Assembly (NCBI GenBank): GCA_001972305.1
Contig: BDDD01000543.1
Location: 168,409 to 232,408 of the forward strand
Source of the DNA: Cephalotus follicularis
Taxonomy: Eukaryota > Streptophyta > Magnoliopsida > Oxalidales > Cephalotaceae
DNA length: 64,000 nucleotides
Direction: 5' to 3'
Shown here: piece by piece, positions 24,142 through 35,924 of the stretch
How positions within the stretch are numbered: position 1 is the first letter of the stretch
How the letters are laid out: every line of letters begins with the position of its first letter
Position numbers and translations under genes: made by a program
Notes under the pieces: model-generated
The model's input: only the letters and a program-made list of their open reading frames with translations
Told to the model about the DNA's origin: nothing
Database searches by the model: none

Positions 24142-24349
24142 TCATGTGTGTGTATTGTTTGTTCTGTGTGATCATATTGTATGTAATGTTGTATGCAATG
24201 CCTTTATTGTTGTGATTGTGTTGTGCTTGTTAGATTAGGATTCTTGATTGTTCTGTGTTAGGGATACCTACACAATCATTGCATGGGTGTTATAGTAAGG
24301 TCCAGTGCTTGAAACTTACTTAGAGGAGAACCCCAACGTTGTGCCAGAC

Positions 24350-24800
24350 TAGTCTCCAAAAGACTCAGAGCTTCTCCACTCGAAGTCAGACTAGTCCTAT
24401 GCATGCTGAGCATAGCAGTCCACAAGGACGCCGAGCATGACTTGCTCATGCATGCTGAGTAGACCAGCCCATATGGTCGCCGAGCATGACTTTCTCATGA
24501 TTGTCAACCAGACCAGCCCATGTGGTCACCGACCATGACAAGTCCTTGTGAGTCGAGTAGATCTGCCTACAAGGTCGCTGAGCATACAAGTCACCAGTCC
24601 TGAGCAACTAGTGCATTCCGAGAAGATTAGAGTTCTAGGGCAAACCACCGCTCTAATATGGATCAGCCCACGCAAACTGAGCAGACAAGTCCATATGGTT
24701 GCCGAGCACATACATTCTATGCGTGCCGAGCTGACCAATCCCTTAAGGCGCAAGAAAGAGTAGCGCCTAATGGTATAGCGCCGAGCAGACCACCTTCTCC
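24350..24800 (+). repeat. GCCGAGCA-type repeat cluster, D 3' LTR
   Basis: This is the same array as 18385-18830, with GACCAGCCCA and GGTCGCCGAGCATGAC words. Short frames overlapping it on both strands are repeat by-products. Confidence 0.7.
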
Positions 24801-24846
24801 ACCTGATATGAGTATGCACATAGAATTGTTAGTGATAAGTCCTATA

Positions 24847-25082
24847 GCAAGTGAACATAAGTAGTGAATTTTGCATAGTGACTGTCCCTCAGCTAGTGAG
24901 CCCAAATGGGGTGAATTCTTCTAGAGCAGGTGAACCCAAAGATGAATTCCTCTAGAGCAGGTGAACCTAAGGGTGAATTTCTCATGGCAGTTGAACCTCG
25001 GGGGAATCCCTCATACCAGGTGAACCTAAGGATGAATTCCGCCAGAGCCGGTGAACCTAAAGGTGTATTCCGCTAGAGCAGG
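24847..25082 (+). repeat. GTGAACCTAAGGGTGAATTC minisatellite, D 3' LTR (left part)
   Basis: About eight units of the array, cut by element E. The rest of the array is at 33785-33860. Confidence 0.85.
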
Positions 25083-26296
25083 TGTCACACCCCGTTTTTC
25101 CAAAGAGGCCAACATATAAAGCGGTAAGGCAATCAACACAAGATAAAATCCATCTTATGCAAATTTACCAATAAATAAATTTCTCGTTAGCGGAAGCATT
25201 CATGTAAAAGCTGAATTTAAACATGCATCACGCATCGCATACTACGTGATGCCCAAAAAGTTTATAATAAAACCCAACATCATTGTCGATCACCCATAAA
25301 CAGAGCGTGATAATACAGTACGAGATAAAATAAAGCAACATTACAATAACCCGGTTACATAGTCATTGTTCATTAACTCAATACAAAAAAATAAGAGAAA
25401 CATCTTAGTCTTCTCCTTAAGCCTCCTTGCAAGCTCCATATCAAGACCTACTCCATCAATCTGATACAGTAGGGGGTTAGCCTTTGTCCTCACTCGGCTA
25501 AGTAGAAAAGTTCATGTATACAGTTCAAGGCCAAAGGTAATGCGTATCATGAATGAATGCATAGTGATGCAGCATGACATGTAATTTTCTCAATAATTAT
25601 ATCTCCGTATGTACATATAAAAATATGTGCATGAACACAGTACAAGTATAACCTCATAAGTTATATCAACACAAGCAATAAGTATGTCCCAAAAGGAACC
25701 AGACAAACAAGTCGTCATAACCATCACCACCACCTGGCCCCAACGTCATGCACTCTTACCCCATCCCCGTTCGCGAACGATTTTGGAACAAGTCCTCCGT
25801 ATGTTGCTTAGCACAGCGGCTAAACTAACAACAGCTGAGTAATCAATAGGTTATTAACACAGCGGCTAATAATCAACAGGCACAAGCATTACACAGCACA
25901 AGTCAAGCAATAAAATATGATTACTTGATCACATATATTTGTTTAAAATATATTACTTCATTCACAAGTTGTGATAAGTTATAAAACTTAAAACAAGATA
26001 TTTGATTGTGTAGCCAATCCTTTAAAAGATTTCTTCGTCTTTGGAAGTACTTCCCCAATCATTTCGGAAATATATAAAATCACATGTTGACAAATATACA
26101 TTTTCGTACAATAATGATTTTAGTAATCATTCAAGTTTTCCAATATGGTTAATACATTTTAGAAATCAACCGTAATGCAATTCACAGTATAGTAGCAGTT
26201 CAAATGCAGGACAAACATATGCTAAGAATGCACCTAGGGTTGTTGGCAATTAACCTAGGTCTATCACTTTCTCTAAGGGTTCAATTTCCGTAGTAA

Positions 26297-26516
26297 CATT
26301 CGACTGTCTTTCCATAACAGCCAGCTGGATCCTTGAGTCAGTCGACTGTTCCTTCCCAACAGTTGGCTTGTTCATCACAAGCATTCGGCATTCGACTGCC
26401 TTCCTTCGACAGTCGACTGTTCTGGGTAAAAACGCATGCACAGTCGACTGTTCTTACATGACAGTCGACTGGATGTTCGAGTAGTCGACTGTTTTACCTA
26501 AACAGTCGACTGTTCT
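26297..26516 (-). repeat. GTCGAC-unit cluster 2, E 3' LTR
   Basis: About ten units, six with an exact GTCGAC, mostly in ACAGTCGACTGTTC context, spaced 18-35 bases. The rest differ mainly at the CpG or next to it (TTCGAC, GTTGGC, GCCAGC). Confidence 0.85.
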
Positions 26517-27350
26517 GGGCTGGACAGTGCCAACAATTCACTACTAATCCATTCTACAAACCATTGGAACGTATCCACACGCATTCAAACCTCAGAATAT
26601 CATCAGTAATCATACACTGGTTTAGAACACAACTCAATTCATGCATTATTCTCCGTTTTCATCATAATTCAAATGACATCCACACATAGCATTGTATGAA
26701 ACCAACCAAAACTCCATCCAAAGCTCAGTGTGCATGTTAGGTTATTTAAGGTTATTTATTAACATTAACCACAACATTAACACAGAAATCCACAACCAAA
26801 CAACTATACCATTCATTTATAACATCATTACACTTAAACCCAAATTGCATGCATAAAATCCTCTACTATTTCCCCTACCTTTCATTTCAAGTTAGAAATC
26901 AGAAGTCCACCTCTTTGTGTCTCCTTTCCAGTGTCTTTGAGCCTCCCAGTAGCTCCAAGGACAGTCCAGTAGGTCCCAACCGAGCTCCAAGCTTGACAAT
27001 GAGGAATCCTCTCAATTCTCACTATTTTCTCTCTCAAATTCTCACTGTTTCTGTCTCAATTTCTCTGGTTCTTTCTTATCAGATTGCAGGGTGAAAGAGA
27101 CAAAGGGAAGGAAGCATTTATGTAGTCTTCTCCCATCAACCCGTTTCTGCATGGCACCTTGAGCCTTCTCTCACATTTACACTTGCCTGCACACACACTT
27201 GTCATTCTTTCTCTTTCTTTCTGTCCTTGCAGGTTCTGGCGTGGTGGTGCATGCTCAACACGTTTTATTTATCATCAGATGGCGCCTGCAAGATGTTTTA
27301 TCAGTGGCTGCATGTGATATCGTCATATGCAAATGAAACAGAGCACGATC

Positions 27351-27503
27351 CAGTCGGCTTCCTTTCCCTGGCAGTCGGCTGTTCGCCTGGCAGTCTGTTG
27401 CCAAGTGTCACGACAATTGGCCAGTCGAATTGTTCATCCCACCAGTCGACTACTTCCACACGCAGCCATCCAGTCGGCTGGTCTTCTGTGCCAGTCGACT
27501 GCC
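27351..27503 (-). repeat. GTCGAC-unit cluster 1, E 3' LTR
   Basis: About seven units (CAGTCGGCTT, CAGTCGGCTG, CAGTCTGTTG, CAGTCGAATT, CAGTCGACTA, CAGTCGGCTG, CAGTCGACTG), about 1.0 kb from cluster 2 and about 160 bases from the LTR start. Confidence 0.85.
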
Positions 27504-27663
27504 TCCAGTGAACTTACCAAGTAATTACGCTTCTAAGTACATAATTGACTTAATATCGGCCTCGACATCATCAATTTTAGAAAAAAAACATCATTTTATT
27601 AATCCCACAAAAAAGTACATTTACATTGCGAAATTACAATACGTGAAAATTACGGGCGTTACA

Positions 27664-27677
27664 ATCACCCCTCCTTC
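27664..27677 (-). other. Element E polypurine tract
   Basis: On the minus strand GAAGGAGGGGTGAT abuts the 3' LTR start. It matches the tract position in A, C and F. Confidence 0.8.
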
Positions 27678-27706
27678 AAAGAAATTCGTCCTCGAATTTA
27701 CATATA

Positions 27707-30700
27707 CTAAAACAAGTGCGGGTATTGTTCTCGGATATCCTCCTCACGCTCCCAAGTTGCTTCGTCCGATCGGTGGAACTGCCATTGAACCTGGACCATG
27801 GAGATGGTTCAGTTCCTCAAGATCTGCGTTTTCCAATCAAGAATCCGCACAGGCAACTCTTCACAGGACAGGTCAGCTTGTACCGGAACAGCATCATGAT
27901 CGAGAACATGTGACAGGTCTGGGATATATCTCCTCAGCATAGATATATGGAAGACGTCATGTATACCCGACAAGGTAGGAGGCAAGGCTAGCTGGTAAGC
28001 TACCTCCCCAACCCTCTCCAGGATCTCGAAAGGACCAATATAGCGTGGCGCTAGCTTGCCCTTCTTCCCGAATCTTTGTACCCCTTTCCACGGAGATACT
28101 TTCAAAAACACGTGATCTCCTACATTGAAGGTTAAAGGCCTTCTCTTCACACTGTCAGCATAGCTCTTCTGCCGACTCTGTGCTGCAAGCAACTTTTCTC
28201 TGATGAACTTGACTTTCTCCGTAGTCTCCTCCACCAAATCCAACCCAAGCAATGGTCGTTCACCAACCTCGTCCCAACAGATGGGTGACCTACACTTTCT
28301 CCCATACAGTGCCTCGTATGGAGCCGTACCAATACTCGCGTGATAGCTTTTGTTATAAGAAAACTCTATCAGAGGGATATGGTCTTCCCAGGTTCTGCCA
28401 AAATCGATCATGCAAGCCCGAAGCATATCCTCCAAGGTTTGGATGGTACGCTCCGACTGTCCATCTGTCTGAGGGTGGAAAGCAGTACTGAGATTCAATC
28501 TTGTTCTGAAGGCTGTCTGGAATCTCTTCCAGAAGTTAGAAGTGAAGATCAAATCCCTATCGCAAACAATGCTCACCGGAACACCGTGCAGTCTCACAAT
28601 CTCCTTCACATATAGTCGAGCCAACTTTCTCGCAGAATCAGTGACGTGTGTAGGCAAGAAGTGTGCTGATTTGGTGAGTCTATCAACAATAACCCACACG
28701 GCATTATGACGATGCCTAGTCAATGGAAATCCAGAAACAAAGTCCATCGTGATGTGTTCTCATTTCCACTCTGCCACTGGTAATGACTGCAACAGTCCTG
28801 CCGGTCTCTACTGTTCGGCCTTGACCCTCTGGCAAGTCAAACACTTCGCGACATATTCTGCAATTTCGCGCTTCATGCTAGGCCACCAGTAAGACTTCTT
28901 CATATCTTGATACATTTTAGTGCTACCAGGATGAATACTGTACAGAGATTTATGAGCCCCACGGAGTAACTCATCCTTCAGTCTTGGTTCATTCGGAAGA
29001 CACACACGTCCCCGATATCTCAGAATACCATCAGCATGCACTCGAAAATCGGATTCTGAATCCAGGTTCTCCCGAATTCATTACAACTCCGGATCGTGTG
29101 GTTGTGCATCCCTGATGTGATCCAGTAACACTGGATGGACCCGCATGTCAGCCACGAAGATCCCCGGTGACTGATTAAACAGAGACCATTCTTGGAAGTC
29201 TTCTAACATCTTCCATTGCGACACCATCGTACTGGCAACCATAGCCTTGCGGCTCAAGGCATCAGTGACTACATTCGCTTTCCCCGGGTGGTACAGGATA
29301 CTGCAGTCATAATCATTAAAGAACTCTATCCATCTGCGCTGTCTCATGTTTAGTGTGTCCTGACAAAACAGGTACCTCAAACTCTTATGATCGGTAAAGA
29401 TCTCAAACTGAGTTCCATACAAGTAGTGTCTCCATTTCTGAAGAGCAAAGATAATAGCTGCCAGTTCAAGATCGTGAGTCAGGTAATTCTCTTCGTAAAT
29501 CTTTAGCTTCTGCGAAGCATAAGCAATCACTCTACCTCGTTGCATCAACACACAACCATAGCCCTTACCCGATGCATCACTATAGACTACAAAGTCCTCA
29601 TTACCCTCGGGTAATGCCAAGATAGGAGCGGAAACCATCCGATCCTTCAGTTCACGGAAACTAGCTTCACAATCTTCATCCCAGACAAACAAGGTGGTTT
29701 TCTGGGTCAGTCTAGTCAAGGGCTCGGCTATCCTTGAAAAGTTCTGGATAAACCTTCTGTAATATTCCGCCAAGCTGAGAAAACTGCGTACCTTCATCGC
29801 ATTCTTTGGCTGTGGCCAATCTTGCACCACCTCTGTCTTTGACGGATCCATCGCCAAACCTTCTCCGGAGACAATGTGACCAAGGAAGATCATACGGTCG
29901 AGCCAATATTTGCACATACTGAATTTGGCGTACAGCTGCCGCTCTCGGAGAATTTGCAAAACTAACCTCAGGTGGTAAGCATGCTCTTTCTCACTCCTTG
30001 AGTATACAAGTACGTCGTCAATACACTCAACAACAAACTGGTCTAGGTACGGTCGAAACACATCGTCCATTAAATGACATGAACGCAGCTGGTGCATTGG
30101 TAACACCAAAAGTCATTACAAGACACTCGTAGTGACCATACCTTGTCCGGAAAGCAGTCTTCTCAATATCTCCTTCCCTCACCCTCAACTGGTGATATTC
30201 GATTTCAAATCGTGCTTGGAAAATACCCTCGACTCATTACCGTGAATCACTAACCAAGCGATACAATTCATATTCTTTGGTTACGTTATCCGGGTCCTAA
30301 AAGTCCACTAAGTATGTGCGTGGTCCCATACTAGCCTACACATGTGTATAACCATTCCTTAACATGGTACTAAGAACCATCATTTTCTTACTCATTAGTT
30401 AGCCCCAAACGTCCAACTTAACATTCACTTAACTATGGATATAATATGGTCAACCAACTAACGGCATTATGATCAAGTATCATGCAAGTGAGAGCAAAAT
30501 TCTTACCTCCCATGATGTCCTTGTCCTTGCCTCCCTGCTGCGAAGGTCCAGGTGCTGCACCAATATTACCCATAGGTCCAGTAGGTACTGCCCTTTGTCT
30601 TTCCGGGCAATCCTTCCGCAAATGGTCAGAGGCTCCACACTTCAAGCATAAGTTATTTTTCCACCAGCAATCCTCCGGTTGATGGCTCTTGCGGCCACAA

Positions 30701-31083
30701 TGGAAGCAACTTCCCAACTTCATCTTACTCCCTGGACTAGGAGTCCCTTGAGTGGCTGTTTGCTGAGAACTATTCCTTGATGACTTGGTTGCAGAGTCAC
30801 CTTTATGCCATTCTGACGGAGCTGGTCTAGTCCGCTTAACTTGCTGGGTTTCAATACACAGCTGCTTCATCTCTTCCAGGCGTGCTGTATTAGCAACCAC
30901 ATGTTGATGGAAATGGTCATTTACACGATCTATGTACCATCGCCACAGGTCTTCTAGGTTGGCCTTATCCACAGCCATCTGCTGTTGAAAGTAGTCAGCC
31001 ATTCGATCCAGTGGATCTCTCCCATCATTTGTCCCCTGAGGAGCACTCCCCTCAACAGCCTTAGCTCTTCTTCTTCCGTCCAT
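27707..31083 (-). pseudogene. Element E gag-pol fossil
   Basis: Gag starts at the ATG ending at 31083 (MDGRRRAKAVEG). It has two CCHC knuckles (CFHCGRKSHQPEDC and CLKCGASDHLRKDC, about 30700-30600). Pol shows RT (about 30110-29700), RNase H with [13 protein letters not shown] (about 29590) and [16 protein letters not shown] (about 29290-29240), integrase with HPGSTKMYQDMK (about 28940-28900), CLTCQRVKAEQ, MDFVSGFPLTRHRHNAVW and DGQSERTIQTLEDMLRAC, and a chromodomain-like tail ending ATWEREEDI...PHLF at 27707. It is closest to element F in order and motifs, but is a separate family by gag and LTR. The coding body is shorter than in its relatives and has about ten breaks. Confidence 0.85.
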
Positions 31084-31181
31084 ATTGTTCCCTATAAGAA
31101 GAGTGACGATTAGTCACAACTTTAGGAAAACAACATATTGATTGCCAAGGAAAATATCCTAGCTAAGCATATATGGAATAT

Positions 31182-31193
31182 GCTCTAATACCA
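31182..31193 (-). other. Element E primer-binding site
   Basis: The plus strand GCTCTAATACCA is the complement of TGGTATTAGAGC, one base from the canonical initiator tRNA-Met site. It lies three bases from the LTR at 31197. Confidence 0.85.
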
Positions 31194-32427
31194 CGTTGTC
31201 ACACCCTATTTTTCCAAAGAGGCCAACATATAAAGCGGTAAGGCAATCAACGCAAGATAAAATCCAGCTTATGCAAATTTACCAATAAATAAATTTCTCG
31301 TTAGCGGAAGCATTCATGTAAAAGCTGAATTTAAACATGCATCACGCTTCCCATACTACGTGATGCCCAACAAGTTTATAATAAAACCCAACATCATTGT
31401 CGATCGCCCATAAACGGAGCGTGATAATATAGTACGAGATAAAATAAAGCAACGTTACAATAACCCGGTTACATAGTCATTGTTCATTAACTCAATACAA
31501 AAAAAATAAGAGAAACATCTTAGTCTTCTCCTTAAGGCTCCTTGCAAGCTCCATATCAAGACCTACTCCATCAATCTGATACAGTAAGGGGTTAGCCTTT
31601 GTCCTCACTCGGCAAAGTAGAAAAGTTCATGTATACAGTTCAAGGTCAAAGGTAATGCGTATCATGAATGAATGCATAGTGATACAGCATGACATGTAAT
31701 TTTCTCAATAATTATATCTCCGTATGTACATAAAAAAATATGTGCATGAACACAGTACAAGTATAACCTCATAAGTTATATCAACACAAGCAATAAGTAT
31801 GTGCCAAAAGGAACCAGACAAACAAGTCATCATAACCGTTGCCACCTCCTGGCCCCAACGTCATGCACTCTTACCCCATCCTCGTTTGTGAACGGTTTTG
31901 GAGCAAGTCCTCCGTATGTTGCTTAGCACGGCGGCTAAACCAACAGCAAGTTACTAGCACAGCGGCTGAGTAATCAACAAGTTATTAACACAACGGCTAA
32001 TAATCAACAGGCACAAGCATTACACAGCACAAATCAAGCAATAAAATATGATTACTTGATTACATATATTTGTTTAAAATATATTACTCCGTTCACAAGT
32101 TGTGATAAGTTATAAAACTTAAAATAAGACATTTGATTGTGTAGCCAATCCTTTAAAACATTTATCCATCTTTGGAAGTACTTTCCCAATCATTTTGAAA
32201 ATATATAAAATCATATGTTGACAAATATACATTTTCGTACAATAATGATTTTAGTAATCATGCAGGTTTTCCAAGATGGTTAATACATTTTAGAAATCAA
32301 CCGTAATGCAATTCACAGTATAGTAGCAGTTCAAATGCAGGACAAACATATGCTCATAATGCACCTAGGGTTGTTGGCAATTAACCTAGGCCTATCACAT
32401 TCTCTAAGGGTTCAATTTCTGTAGTAA

Positions 32428-32650
32428 CAGTCGACTGTCTTCCCATAACAGCCAGCTGGATCCTTGAGTCAATCGACTGTTCCTTCCCAACAGTCGGCTT
32501 GTTCATCACGAGCATTCGGCAGTCGACTGCCTTCCTTCGACAGTCGACTGTTCTGGGTAAAAACGCATGCACAGTCGACTGTTCTTATATGACAGTTGAC
32601 TGGATGTTCGAGTAGTCGACTGTTTTACCTAAACAGTCGGCTGTTCTGGG
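32428..32650 (-). repeat. GTCGAC-unit cluster 2, E 5' LTR
   Basis: About eleven CAGTCGACTG-type units, collinear with 26297-26516. Differences between the two copies fall largely on CpG sites of the core. Confidence 0.85.
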
Positions 32651-33470
32651 CTGGACAGTGCCAGCAATTCACTACTAATCCACTCTACAAACCATTGGAA
32701 CGTATCCACACGCATTCAAACCTCAGAATATCATCAGTAATCATACACTGGTTTGAAACACAACTCAATTCATGCATTATTCTCCGTTTTCATCATAATT
32801 CAAATGACATCCAAACATAGCATTGTATGAAACCAACCAAAACTCCATCCAAAGCTCATTGTGCATGTTAGGTTATTTATTAACATTAACCACAACATTA
32901 ACACAGAAATCCACAGCCAAACAACTATACCATTCATTTATAACATCATTACACTTAAACCCAAATTGCATGCATAGAATCCTTTACTATTTCCCCTACC
33001 TTTGATTTCAAGTTAGAAATCAGAAGTCCACCTCTTTATGTCTCCTTTCCAGTGTCTTTGAGCCTCCCAGTAGCTCCAAGCACAGTCCAGTAGGTTCCAA
33101 CCGAGCTCCAAGCTTGACAATGAGGAATCCTCTCAATTCTCACTATTTTCTCTCTCAAATTCTCATTGTTTCTCTCTCAATTTCTCTGGTTATTTCTTAT
33201 CAGATTGCAGGGTGAGAGAGACAAAGGGAAGGAAGCATTTATGCAGTCTTCTCCCATCAGCCCGTTTCTGCATTGCACCTTGAGCCTTCTCTCACATTTA
33301 CACTTGCATGCACACACACTTGTCATTCTTTCTCTTCCTTTCTGGCCTTGCAGGTTCTGGCGTGGTGGTGCATGCTCAACACATTTTATATATCATCATA
33401 TGGCACCTGCAAGATGCTTTATCAGTGGCTGCATGTGATCTCGTCACATGCAAATGAAACACAGCACGAT

Positions 33471-33625
33471 CCAGTCGGCTACCTTTCCCTGGCAGTCAGC
33501 TGTTCGCCTGGCAGTCTGTTGCCAAGTGTCACGACAATTGGCCAGTCGTCTGGTTCATCCCACCAATCGAGTGCTTCCACACGCATCTATCCAGTCGGCT
33601 GGTCCTTTGTGCCAGTCGACTACCT
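33471..33625 (-). repeat. GTCGAC-unit cluster 1, E 5' LTR
   Basis: About seven units collinear with 27351-27503. Confidence 0.85.
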
Positions 33626-33784
33626 CCAGTGAACTTACCAAGTAATTATGCTTCTAAGTACATAATTGACTTAATATCGGCCTCAACATCATCAATTTCA
33701 GAGAAAACCATCATTTTATTAATCCCACAAATAAAGTACATTTACATTGAGAAATTACAATACGTGAAAATTACGAGCATTACA

Positions 33785-34431
33785 AGTGAACCTAACGGTG
33801 AATTTCGCATGGCAGGTGAACCTAAGGGTGAATTTCGCAAGGCAGGTGAACCTAAAGGTTATCCTCACATAGTAGTCAGACCATCCCTTATGCTTATGGT
33901 AATTAGAATTAGTGATCTGCCCTTAGTGCAGGGAAGCCAAGATGGATGATATGTAATTGGTTTTGATGATTGTTCAATGTTGATTATCCTATGGCATGCA
34001 TGCATCTTCTCTGTTTATATTGTATCTCCTCCGTTTGCGCATCTATGGGTATAGTAGTCTGCACAACCATGAGTTGCTGACCCATTCTCTGAATGGGCCA
34101 GGTTCAAGTACGGGTGAAGCATCATAGCAACCCAGAGGATAAAGAGTAGTGCAAGACTCTCTCCTCAACAGTGCAATTTTGAAGACCAGATTCGTAAGTG
34201 AGAATTTGTAACAAATTGTTTTGACCGGACGTCTTGTGGCAGAGTTTTCTTGGACAGTATTGTATAATTTTTGGCTTATCCACATAAATAATTTGATGTT
34301 TATTTTACATGAGAAGGGATGAATTAAAGTTTTAAATTTTTAATGGTTGAATTTATGGAAATTAATAAGTTATGCGTTAAGTGTGCCATGTGTCGGGTCG
34401 TAGGGTCCATCCAACGGTTGGGGGCGTGACA
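33785..34431 (+). repeat. Element D 3' LTR, second block
   Basis: It resumes the minisatellite (GTGAACCTAACGGTG) after element E, then matches the D 5' LTR to its end: CATAGTAGTCAGACC, the GACCCATTCTCTGAATGGGCC block, TTTTAAATTTTTAATGG, and GGGGGCGTGACA at 34431. Confidence 0.85.
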
Positions 34432-35107
34432 TCTATCCTCTATAAGGGTAAGGAAAAACAAGGAACGCCCTACCTAAATTGACAGCTTTCAAGAAAAGGA
34501 GAGCCAGACCAGCAAGGAAACATCTGCAAGGAGTTGCGGCACCACCAGTAACAAATTCTGAGGCTTCCACCTCTACAGCCTTGAACCTTGAAAAGGGACC
34601 TTGCTTCTTTTATGGACAATTGGGGCATTGGAAGGGGAATTGTCCTCTGTATCACAAATCAATAGGCAAAGGTATGAGATACTTGTCTTTTATTGAGATT
34701 GATATGTATTTACCTGGATATTAGACAGTGGATGTGGTACTCACATATGTTCTAATATACAGGCATTGTAGGAAAGAAGTGATCTTGAGAAAGGGGAAAG
34801 AGACCTACAGCTAGTAAATAGCTCAACGGTTGAAGCCATAGTTGTAGGAACTGTTTGCATGATGTTGCCTTCAGGCTTAAGTTTAGAATTTAAACATTGT
34901 ATATATGCTCCTAGCATTTTGCAAAACACTGTATCTATTTCGGAACTTGATGCCGATGGCTTTGTAATAAACATAAAGAGCAAATGTTGTGCTATTATGT
35001 TTGATAATATAATGTATGCACAATGTGTTCCTCCATGATGGTTTGTACATATTAGATAAACATGATATTGTTTATAACATAATAAAAGACAACAAATGGA
35101 AGAGAGA
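34432..35107 (+). pseudogene. Ty1/copia gag-protease remnant (fossil)
   Basis: Plus-strand translations show a single zinc-knuckle region of copia gag (KGPCFFYGQLGHWKGNCPLY, about 34590-34650), preceded by a basic linker. A copia-protease region follows (THI..NIQAL, ERDLQ, CMMLPSGLSLEF, CIYAPSILQNTVSI, IKSKCCAIMFDNIMYA, about 34735-35030). This is the flank of both D (left) and A (right), so it predates both. No LTR or RT of this element is in the window. Several breaks are present. Confidence 0.75.
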
Positions 35108-35924
35108 TATAGTTCCCTTTAATGTTATAAGGAATTATTATATATATGTGTGTGCTATGGGCCTTGAGAAATTAGTTATCTTATTCGGACCACAACTGAA
35201 ATTGGATTTGGGGAGGAATGGATTGGGCTAGAATCCTTTTCTTCTTGGATGGATTGGGCCTTGAGAAGAAGTTTGTGAGTGGGCCAAAAGGTATGGAGAA
35301 AGAGAGAAGAGAATTGACCCAAAGAGTGGTAGAAGGCGGCTGTTGTGTGGTGCTTTCTAGATCTTTCCTTCCATGGGTATAGTATGAGTGAGACCCCATG
35401 AGATGCTTTTTGGACATTCTAACTCACTTCCATTCTGGAAAAATTGAGAGAAATGTGAGGAAGTGGATGATGGGGCCTGGTGTCACGAGAAAGATAAAGA
35501 AAGCGACAAGAGAGGAGCTTCCTTGGGAGAGTTCAAAGTCGCCCATGCTCCCTCATAAACCCCCCATCTCCTGGAAGTGAAGGAGCAATGGCAGAGAGGA
35601 GAACAGAAGGAAGATGTGGTGGGTAGCAGCTCCAGACCTGGAGGAAGTTCTGGATTCAAGAAGGAATCGGATGATCTCTGTTTTCAACGGATTTTGAGGT
35701 AGGTTGCTTTATGTCCGAGCGCCTACCAACATGTGTGTATTTTATGAAGTGTGTGTGTTATTCGTTTTGTTGACTGTTTGTATGTATTGCTTGTATTGTG
35801 TGATTACGTTGTGCTTGTTAGATTAGGATTTCTTTGTTGTGTCCTCGCCAAAGTCATGTAATGGAAATTGTTTTGGTAAAGCTCAATGCTTGGAAGGTAC
35901 TTAGAGCTTAATCTCGATGCTGAG

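Larger units (their letters stand above)
24142..25082 (+). repeat. Element D 3' LTR, first block
   Basis: It matches 18170-19080 of the D 5' LTR, starting at CATGTGTGTGTATTG and running through both internal arrays. Element E is inserted in the minisatellite at its right end. By-eye divergence from the 5' copy is about a tenth of positions. Confidence 0.8.
25083..27663 (-). repeat. Element E 3' LTR (2581 bp)
   Basis: It aligns end to end with 31197-33784. On the minus strand it starts TGTAACGCCCG and ends GGTGTGACA. It carries two GTCGAC-unit clusters of the CAGTCGACTG dialect. Confidence 0.92.
25083..33784 (-). mobile_element. Element E: Ty3/gypsy chromovirus (Tekay/Del-like), broken
   Basis: Long LTRs bound it: 25083-27663 and 31197-33784, each beginning TGTCACACC on the plus strand and ending TTACA. 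Order on the minus strand is the 5' LTR, PBS 31193-31182, gag from 31083, pol to 27707, polypurine tract, and 3' LTR. The internal region (about 3.5 kb) is shorter than that of C or F (about 4.7 kb), so it is incomplete; about ten breaks are visible. The LTR pair differs by a few percent by eye, so it is a fairly recent insertion. It lies within the GAATTC minisatellite of the D 3' LTR. Flanking bases are array units, so the target duplication is unclear (AGGTG/AAGTG at best). Confidence 0.9.
31197..33784 (-). repeat. Element E 5' LTR (2588 bp)
   Basis: It pairs with 25083-27663. Terminal words are TGTCACACCC on the left and GCATTACA on the right. An MH(A)FLPRTVDC-like frame on the minus strand in both LTRs merely translates the GTCGAC units. 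Confidence 0.92.
8432..34431 (+). mobile_element. Element D: old Ty3/gypsy chromovirus fossil carrying two nested elements
   Basis: The outer limits are TGTAATGCCCCTTAAT at 8432 and GGGGGCGTGACA at 34431, with near-matching flanking TCTAC/TCTAT. Its parts are the 5' LTR in two blocks (8432-8803 and 17975-19714, split by F), a PBS near 19721, gag-pol 19868-24141, and the 3' LTR in two blocks (24142-25082 and 33785-34431, split by E). It belongs to the same family as element A. LTR blocks compared by eye differ at roughly a tenth of positions, so it is among the older insertions here. It is heavily decayed, with a few dozen frame interruptions, and incomplete at the 3' side. Clade placement as Tekay/Del-like is inferred from pol similarity to its neighbours. 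Confidence 0.8.

Noticed and set aside
24526-24905. short frames on both strands over the GCCGAGCA array
   Set aside because: Overlapping frames on both strands of a tandem repeat are repeat by-products.
26297-26516. CRISPR-like array
   Set aside because: The repeats are short (about 10-14 bases), degenerate and palindromic, with spacers of irregular length. They lie inside plant LTRs and no cas genes are present.
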